This document shows, piece by piece, positions 58,205 to 64,000 of a stretch of 64,000 nt of DNA. A program made the position numbers and the translations under genes. The DNA lies in the NCBI GenBank assembly GCA_946406115.1, contig OX291544.1:2852001-2916000 (forward strand). The letters run 5' to 3'. The DNA is from Apoda limacodes (taxonomy: Eukaryota; Arthropoda; Insecta; Lepidoptera; Limacodidae). The notes beneath the pieces are model-generated. The model saw only the letters and a program-made list of their open reading frames with translations. It was not told the DNA's origin and did no database searches. Numbering within the stretch: position 1 is the stretch's first letter; every line of letters starts with the position of its first letter.

Positions 58205-58600
58205 CCGTATCGAAACCTTAAATCTAAGGAAAGACTTTGCCTCCCTGTAAGGAATGTATGTATAATGGGATGTGTTCTAAGGAATTGTTCGAAATGATAC
58301 CCACGGCTACTTTCTATCACCGCACCGCTCGCCCGCGGCACGGAATTCATCCTTACCTTAGAACCTAAATGGTCACGTAGGTACAGTGTGGTTTTTAAGA
58401 AACTTCGCTCCGCGAACGCTTTGGTTATGGATTGAGCTCCCTGCCTAGGTTTTCTAAGGACTACAGTTTGGGGTTCTTCAAGAAAGCAGTTATTAGATTT
58501 CTGAAGGTTCGACAACGCGCAAGTGACACCCCAGGTTTTGCAAGCTTTCATAGGCTGCGGTGACCGCTTATCATCAGACGGACCGTAAGCATGGTTGCCC
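58205..58600 (+). mobile_element. Family L LINE, 3' fragment
   Basis: Matches about 56080-56480: AGGAAAGACTTTGCCTCCCTGT (cf. FASLC), GGATGTGTTCTAAGGAATTG, GTTCGAAATGATACCCACGG, GGACTACAGTTTGGGGTTCT, GTGACCGCTTATCATCAGAC and GGACCGTAAGCATGGTTGCC. More diverged than the best copy and lacks the poly-A. Confidence 0.9.
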
Positions 58601-58764
58601 AAATCGCTTCAAGTGTGCCTATAAAAATTTTAAGAGTTCCCTTGATTTCTGCAGGATCCGATCTATATATTCCGACCTGATGACCATGGGACCATAGGTA
58701 TTTATTTGTTGTATACCAAAACCTTCCCTAGAATGTAACAAATGTTTTTCTGAAAGTCACACCA

Positions 58765-58916
58765 ACATCGTTTCAGCCAAACGGGAGATAATCGCGGAAA
58801 AACATACATACAGTTCAAACTGAGAACCTCCTTTTTGAATTCGGTTTAAAAGCCCTGATTCTGATACAGTCCTTAGAACAAACATGATTTTAGAAATTCA
58901 ACGCACACGATAAGAA
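58765..58916 (+). repeat. Copy 2 of a direct duplication (with 57056-57206)
   Basis: ATTCTGATACAGTCCTTAGA, ACAAACATGATTTTAGAAAT and TCAACGCACA are identical to the first copy about 1.7 kb upstream; the more 5' part differs at a few bases. The duplicated segment encloses, in between, the 28-bp minisatellite and a family L fragment. Confidence 0.85.
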
Positions 58917-60904
58917 GTCCCGCAATGGCGAAAAAATTTAAATCGAAAATTCCATATTCCGAGTAAAACTTTCAAGTAACACGTTTCAGTGAATTGCATC
59001 CAAGTTGAACTGTCCAATACCACATTCAAGAGCATCTTCTGCAACATTTGCGCAAGAAACTGTTTTAAGAAAAGAAATCATTCATCATTCGGAGGTTTAC
59101 AAATATTTCAAAGGACTACGCAATAAACAAAGAAATACTACTACCTTAATAATGAATATACCAGAAATGGAAATAATATAGTTATTTCTTATGCAGTAGT
59201 AGTAGAGACAGACTATGCCGGTTATAATACATAACAGTCGCGGCCCGCAAACGCAGCATAAACGGATCATGAGTATGCGGGCCGAGGCATAGCCTAATTA
59301 TAAAGCAAAAAACTAATTATATTGACAATAATAAAAATAGTTTACGTTATTTTACCGCCAATTCGATGCATTTAAATGTCGATTTCTTTTTTTTCTTTTT
59401 TAAATTAATTTAATTGTGCATTCTTATTATTGTTCGAAATTTAAATAAATCTTGATGAGTCTGATCTCTTTAGTTATCAATGTTTGGGTTTAAAAAAGTT
59501 TGTTCCATTTTCAAATTTGAGAAAAATCTTTTAACCTAGCCTGCTTCAAGTGCTGGAAAAAAAGGTTCAGTTAAATACATGGCTTACGATAAATCATGTT
59601 TGTAACTGGAACGGATCTACCAGGATCTTATCGAATTTAACTAGGTAAGAAGAGAAACTCCGGAATTGAAGGTGAGCATTGTGCGCATCTGTACCTATCT
59701 ACATAGGTAATTACTTATTAACAATTTTAAAATAATCTAGTATTTGATACTTATAGGAATTTATTTTTTTCCAAGACAAAGTCAAAACTAAAAGGATTAT
59801 AAAATATGTAGAAAGAGAATTTTTCTTACATCAAAATAAAAATTGTATACAAGCAGATCTAAAGTTACAAAAGAGTTTTTCATGAAAATACCTTAACTTA
59901 TGATACAAGTTATATCGTTGTAAAGAAAATATGTCTACGGATGAACCAACTTGTTGTCGCCCACTCATATTTTTCCGTGTGGGTGTGGGAGCTTGGTTAT
60001 ATTTTTCGAATCGACAAAGGGCGCGTTCGTTCTGGGATGCAGAATCATTATTTTTATTACTTTTGCCACCTGTCATCCGTTCGTTTAGAATTGGTATCCA
60101 AAATATCAAAATTTTAGTATCATCTGAGATAAACTATCATGCGTTCGTTTACGAAATTTTTGTTATTTTTGTCACTTTGGCCATCCATAGTCCATGTTTG
60201 GAGGTGAGGTTTTTGTGTTTATCTGTCAAACTGCCTATACATATTCATTGTTTATGGTAGTGTGTGTGTGTTTTATCGTAGTGTGTGTACGTCAACCGTT
60301 CGTTTTGCAAGTTTTGTAACTAACGTTTCAAAGCTAAACGAACGGTAGGTGTCGGTGGCAAAACTGGCGTTACCAAAAGAGTGAAAAGTATCATACGAGG
60401 GAACTCTTAATCCTAGAACGACCGCACCCAAAGTAGCGATATCAGCGTGATCTACGCTTTTCACACATAATTACGAAACGATTGCGTCATTTTCAAATCG
60501 AATACGAGCCAAGTTTACGGTTATTTTAAATTTTTTAAACTTAATTTATTTCAAATGTCGGTAATAAAACGATGTATAAATCAATTTCATTATGTAACCA
60601 ACCAACGAACGATGCTCAGTCACATTATAAACTATGATATTAGCACAACAGTGCTGTTCCCCTTATTGGACATCGATATATAGAAAAAGTTTTAACTAAA
60701 ACAGCAAGAACTTACTAATTATGATCAAAATAATACCATAGGATTTAATTTAAAACATTACGGTATGGTTATCTAGAGACTATTATATTTTAAAGTCTTA
60801 GTCTAATTGTGTTTAAATAAACAGGAACTACTACTACATAAGTCCTCGAGGATTAACTACAGGTATAGCATACTACAGGCAAACTTTTGTACTACAATAG
60901 TTGC
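58917..60904. other. AT-rich, possible MITE near 60070-60360
   Basis: CCGTTCGTTTAGAATTGG (60078), CATGCGTTCGTTTACGAAAT (60138), CAACCGTTCGTTTTGCAAG (60294) and its inverse CTAAACGAACGGTAGGTG (60336) suggest a small element with inverted CGTTCG-containing ends. No gene recognised. Confidence 0.35.
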
Positions 60905-60962
60905 CGTGGGAATAACGCCGATAACCGAATTTAGTGAGGGAGAAGCCACTGGCGAAAGCTAG
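60905..60962 (+). mobile_element. Helitron 3' end
   Basis: ACGCCGATAACCGAATTTAG then GGAGAAGCCACTGGCGAAAG and CTAG at 60959-60962, followed by T. GATAACCGAATT also precedes the 3' end of the complete Helitron at 10964-11204, so this is the same group. Confidence 0.6.
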
Positions 60963-61419
60963 TATATATAAATATTAAATAATAAATATAGCTAAATCAA
61001 ACTAAACTTCGCTACTCCCCTCCACTTGTCACTCGGTGCATTGCACAGACATACTCGTCTATGCATATGTCGCAGCCATCTGGTTAAATTAGCCAATTAA
61101 TTGGGCGCCTAGGCAGATCGTTAAGTATAACAAGAAATGATCATATAATCGAACTGATTTTTATATGATAGTTGGTTGAATTTCTCCGCTCGCTTCGCTC
61201 ACTCCGCATCTACGTTAACAAAAGAGAAACTGAACCTAACCTAACATACATGACTTATACTGTGCGATTTCTGTTCCTTTCGTTTACATACTTGACGAGC
61301 TGCCTAGGCGTTCATTTAACTGGCTTATTGAACTAGATGGATGCGAAATATACATACACATGCAGACTTATTTGCAAACCTCCCCAATTCATTAATATTT
61401 TTAAATAAATTCAAAGAAA
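60963..61419. other. No gene seen
   Basis: AT-rich with a short charged patch CTCCGCTCGCTTCGCTCACTCC near 61187. Nothing assigned. Confidence 0.35.
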
Positions 61420-61714
61420 TCGGCCAAGTGCGAGTCGGACTGGGCACGAAGGGTTCCGTACCATTAACTATAAAAACGGCAAAAAATTACGTTTGTTGTA
61501 TGGGAACCCCTTTAATAATTTGTTTTGTTTTAATTTAATTACTTATTTTGAAAGTGAATATATAACTAAATATTCTGTGAAAATTTCAACTGTCACGGTT
61601 CATGAGATACAGGATGGTGGCAGACGGACGGACGGACGGACGGATGGATGAACGGACAGCGGAAGCTTAGTAATAGGGTCCCGTTTTTTACCCTTTGGTT
61701 ACGGAACCCTAAAA
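61420..61714 (+). repeat. Interspersed repeat family A, most complete copy
   Basis: Runs from ATCGGCCAAGTGCGAGTCGG through AAGGGTTCCGTACCATTAAC, ACGTTTGTTGTATGGGAACC, TTTCAACTGTCACGGTTCAT and (GACG)n to TTACGGAACCCTAAAAA. This copy sets the limits used for the other three. Confidence 0.88.
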
Positions 61715-61799
61715 AAAGGAAGTAATCCAGCCTCGCATGTATGTAATATTGTTTGAGTTACACAATATTGTCTTAGTCTATGTGGCTTCTAAACAGATT

Positions 61800-62018
61800 A
61801 AGCTGCTTTGAATAAATGACTTTATGGTGATTCTGCTGAATTAAGTCTAAATACAGAATAGGGTAAAAATACATACTTTAGGACTTCTCGATAAACAACA
61901 TTAGTGGTTTGGCTCTCCGCAGCAAAAATGTAAAGAGAGTCAAGACTGGTGACGCGGGAGCAAGCGCCGTACAGCTGCCCGTATGAGAAGCAGCTCTCGC
62001 TGCGTGTACAGTCATTTG
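61800..62018 (-). mobile_element. Helitron helicase C-terminal remnant
   Basis: The minus strand reads CFSYGQLYGACSRVTSLDSL YIFAAESQTTNVVYREVL. 'hGQlYvA.SRv.s...l.i' followed by 'NvVY.evL' is the signature end of the PIF1-like helicase in Helitron RepHel. The following non-coding stretch (CTTAATTCAGCAGAATCACC) matches that after the remnant at 22985-23050. No Rep domain or helicase Walker motif is present in the window, so this element is not autonomous here. Confidence 0.85.
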
Positions 62019-62728
62019 CTAAAGTCCATGCATAGAGTCAAGGTTATAATTGCGTGAAGCCATTCTGTGAATCTCGCACTCACACATTAACATTATCAGA
62101 ACTGTCAATAATATTAACCTTAAATCGACGAAATTAGGTTTAGTTTTCTTTATACTAACGAGTTTATTTAAACCGTTCTTATATCTTTTGGTTTCTTAAC
62201 TTAACAAATTAATTAGTTGTAAACAGCAGTGTTGTTCTACATAAGTATTGTTTATTTCGCAGTAAGTGTTGTCTGCCCCGTGGCCCCGTGGTGTGATCCA
62301 TAGACGCTGCGACTTAATTTGGCGAGCCTATGGTTCAAATCTCGCTACTTCCGTATTGAGTATTTTTGTTAGGAATTAGTTTTTTTTTATGTTTTGACAT
62401 CTAGTTCTCTCTGAAAATTGGTATGAGAACTTTTTGTTTTGTTTGCGAAATTTAAAACACATGCAATCTAATAAAAATAGTTTTTATTAAAATTTTATAA
62501 ATATTTCTTTTGATAAATGTCTCTTTTTTCTATATATATATTTCCTATGGTTATAGCTTAAGTATTCGTTTTGGTAATGAAAAGAAAATTGATAGTTAAC
62601 CATAAGAATAAAAAAAAATACAAGTCACCATTCATTCGGTAACGCTGCTATATTTTGAAAAACAACAAAGTAAAAAAAAATATGTTATGTTTTAAATATA
62701 TTGAAATGTAAAATAATATCTGTAAGAA
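62019..62728 (+). other. AT-rich with a tRNA-like SINE head
   Basis: 62277-62345 (GCCCCGTGGCCCCGTGGTGTG ... CCTATGGTTCAAATCTC) has A- and B-box-like stretches 45 bp apart, as in SINE heads. The body is not recognised. The remainder is AT-rich and unassigned. Confidence 0.4.
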
Positions 62729-62945
62729 AGTTCCGTACCCAAAGGGTAATTAGCGGAACCCTATTACTAAAGCTCCGGCTGTATCTCATGAACTGTGATA
62801 GTTAGACAGTTGAAATTTTCACAGAAGATATGTTTCCGTTGCCGCTGTAATATCAAATACTAAATAACAGAATTTTGCCGTTTTTATAGATAATGATGCG
62901 GAACCCTTCGTGCGCGAGTCCGACTCGCACTTTGCCGATTTTATA
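62729..62945 (-). repeat. Interspersed repeat family A, reverse copy
   Basis: GTTCCGTACCCAAAGGGTAA through GCTGTATCTCATGAACTGTG, ATAGTTAGACAGTTGAAATT, TTTTTATAGATAATGATGCG to GTGCGCGAGTCCGACTCGC. It abuts the Tc1-type transposase remnant, and one open frame runs across both. Confidence 0.88.
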
Positions 62946-62947
62946 AC

Positions 62948-63117
62948 CTCGATTTTTTTGTATTTAATATAACCTCCATTATTTTGAATAACAGCAAGCA
63001 AGCGCCGCCGTATAGATCCGACTATATTAGAACAGATATCTGTTCCTCTAATATTATTCCAAATTTCTAAACAGTGAGCCTCTAATGACTCTGTAGTTCT
63101 TTCATTTCGCATGTCCC
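62948..63117 (-). pseudogene. Tc1/mariner-type transposase C-terminal remnant
   Basis: The minus strand from 63112 reads MRNERTTESLEAHCLEIWNN, then IVGSIRRRLLAVIQNNGGYI KY. This matches the end of Tc1-family transposases ('..W..i....c..li.SmprR..avi...Gg.tkY'). Only the last about 50 residues remain; the DDE catalytic core is absent. The 97-residue open frame is extended by the family A repeat and is not a real gene end. Confidence 0.8.
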
Positions 63118-64000
63118 ATCTTTACACCATCAAACCCCATATAATTGTTTTTTGAAACCGGTTTAGTTGAATCTCTTATTGTTAACTACTATTTTTTTGT
63201 ACAAAAACTTTGCGCAACGAGAATAAACGACAAAACATAAAATTATATTCTTTTATTACGTCGGCAAAGACGTATAAGAACAAGTCACGGAATCAAGTGC
63301 CGGAACCTAATCTTAGCTTAATTTTAAATATTTGTGTTGGTCTGTTGCCAACAGCAGGTGTTCCGCTGATGCCAACACCTAATTCCAATTAGTCCATTAA
63401 TGTTTTAGCCTTTACGTAATGACTACGTCATCAAATACATGAGACATGATTTTGTCTGTGACTGCGCCTAGGCCTCTACTACTATTAAATCTGTTGAAAT
63501 CTTTCTAATATATAATATATCTTTTTCTAATATAAAATCTATCAAAGTAGATTTATTTACTCTTGTGCCATAGGATTTATTATACTCCATTATACATGAA
63601 TTCACAAAGCATGGTGCGAGATATAAGGGAGATTTTACTATACTCCATCCTTCGGTAAACACAATATATTTAATAAGTATATATGTAGAATTGAATAGGA
63701 AAGACGCACTCAAAAGAAAAAAGAACGAGTTTTAATATAGATATACATATTTATTATCAAGTAGTTGTAAATGATATCTTTTATTATATGACATATAATA
63801 ATATTGTACAATTTTATCCTATTGCCAGAAATAAAATAACAAAATGCTACGCTATGTGAAATGAAATATAATAAACTTTTAGCATCAGAAGTGTAAATTA
63901 AGATAAAGAACAACAATTTAAATCACCTAGCCTTACTTTTATTACACAACATTTGCAATAACAAATTTGGTAATTAGCCTCTTTCAACAATTAGGAAAAC
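63118..64000. other. AT-rich window end, possible LINE scrap
   Basis: A minus-strand frame (63713-63468) contains EYNKSYGTRVNKSTLIDFIL, which faintly resembles the 'PTR....sTLID.i' motif of LINE endonucleases, but no other part was seen. The rest of the stretch is AT-rich and unassigned. Confidence 0.3.

Overview
The window looks like nuclear DNA of an insect, almost certainly a moth or butterfly. It is AT-rich, its genes are split by introns with GT..AG junctions, and it is packed with lepidopteran-type repeats: short Helitrons starting TC-CATACTAATATTATAAATG, tRNA-headed SINEs, a non-LTR retrotransposon family with many dead copies, and several MITE-like families. The species call is inference; no search was run.

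Only one host gene can be supported. It is a class A (rhodopsin-like) G-protein-coupled receptor of peptide-receptor type on the minus strand, in seven visible coding exons spread over about 33 kb: 34621-34763, 28071-28267, 26966-27068, 9867-9964, 4027-4195, 3302-3417 and 1279-1476. Donor/acceptor dinucleotides and codon phase agree at all six joins. The exons give 340 contiguous residues: TM2 to TM7 plus a cytoplasmic tail ending in a stop at 1279. The exon(s) for the extracellular N-terminus and TM1 were not found; they should lie above 34763, in this window or beyond it. I could not name the receptor subtype.

Layout. 1-1278: region 3' of the receptor, with a 155-bp tandem duplication. 1279-4195: the last three receptor exons, with a decayed RTE-type LINE in the intron between the tail and TM7 exons. 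4196-34620: four further exons with long introns full of repeats (four interspersed-repeat families, Helitrons, SINEs, a PIF/Harbinger-like MITE, a 120-bp tandem array, a fold-back element and several LINE pieces). 34764-52870: a LINE graveyard, including a 2.8-kb reverse copy of the main family at 35393-38162, then quiet AT-rich DNA, then two blocks of a roughly 48-bp tandem repeat at 46185-48560. 52879-56523: the best-preserved retrotransposon, about 3.6 kb, with endonuclease and reverse transcriptase, broken by one frameshift and one nonsense codon. 56524-64000: more repeats, including a 28-bp minisatellite, a Helitron helicase remnant and a Tc1-type transposase remnant.

The most striking observation is that the roughly 48-bp tandem repeat is homologous to a short segment of the reverse transcriptase gene of the retrotransposon family that litters the window (36 of 43 bases by hand alignment, with an unbroken 22-base match). 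A coding fragment of a retrotransposon appears to have seeded a minisatellite. No CRISPR, operon, tRNA or rRNA gene is present. No wholly new gene system was recognised.
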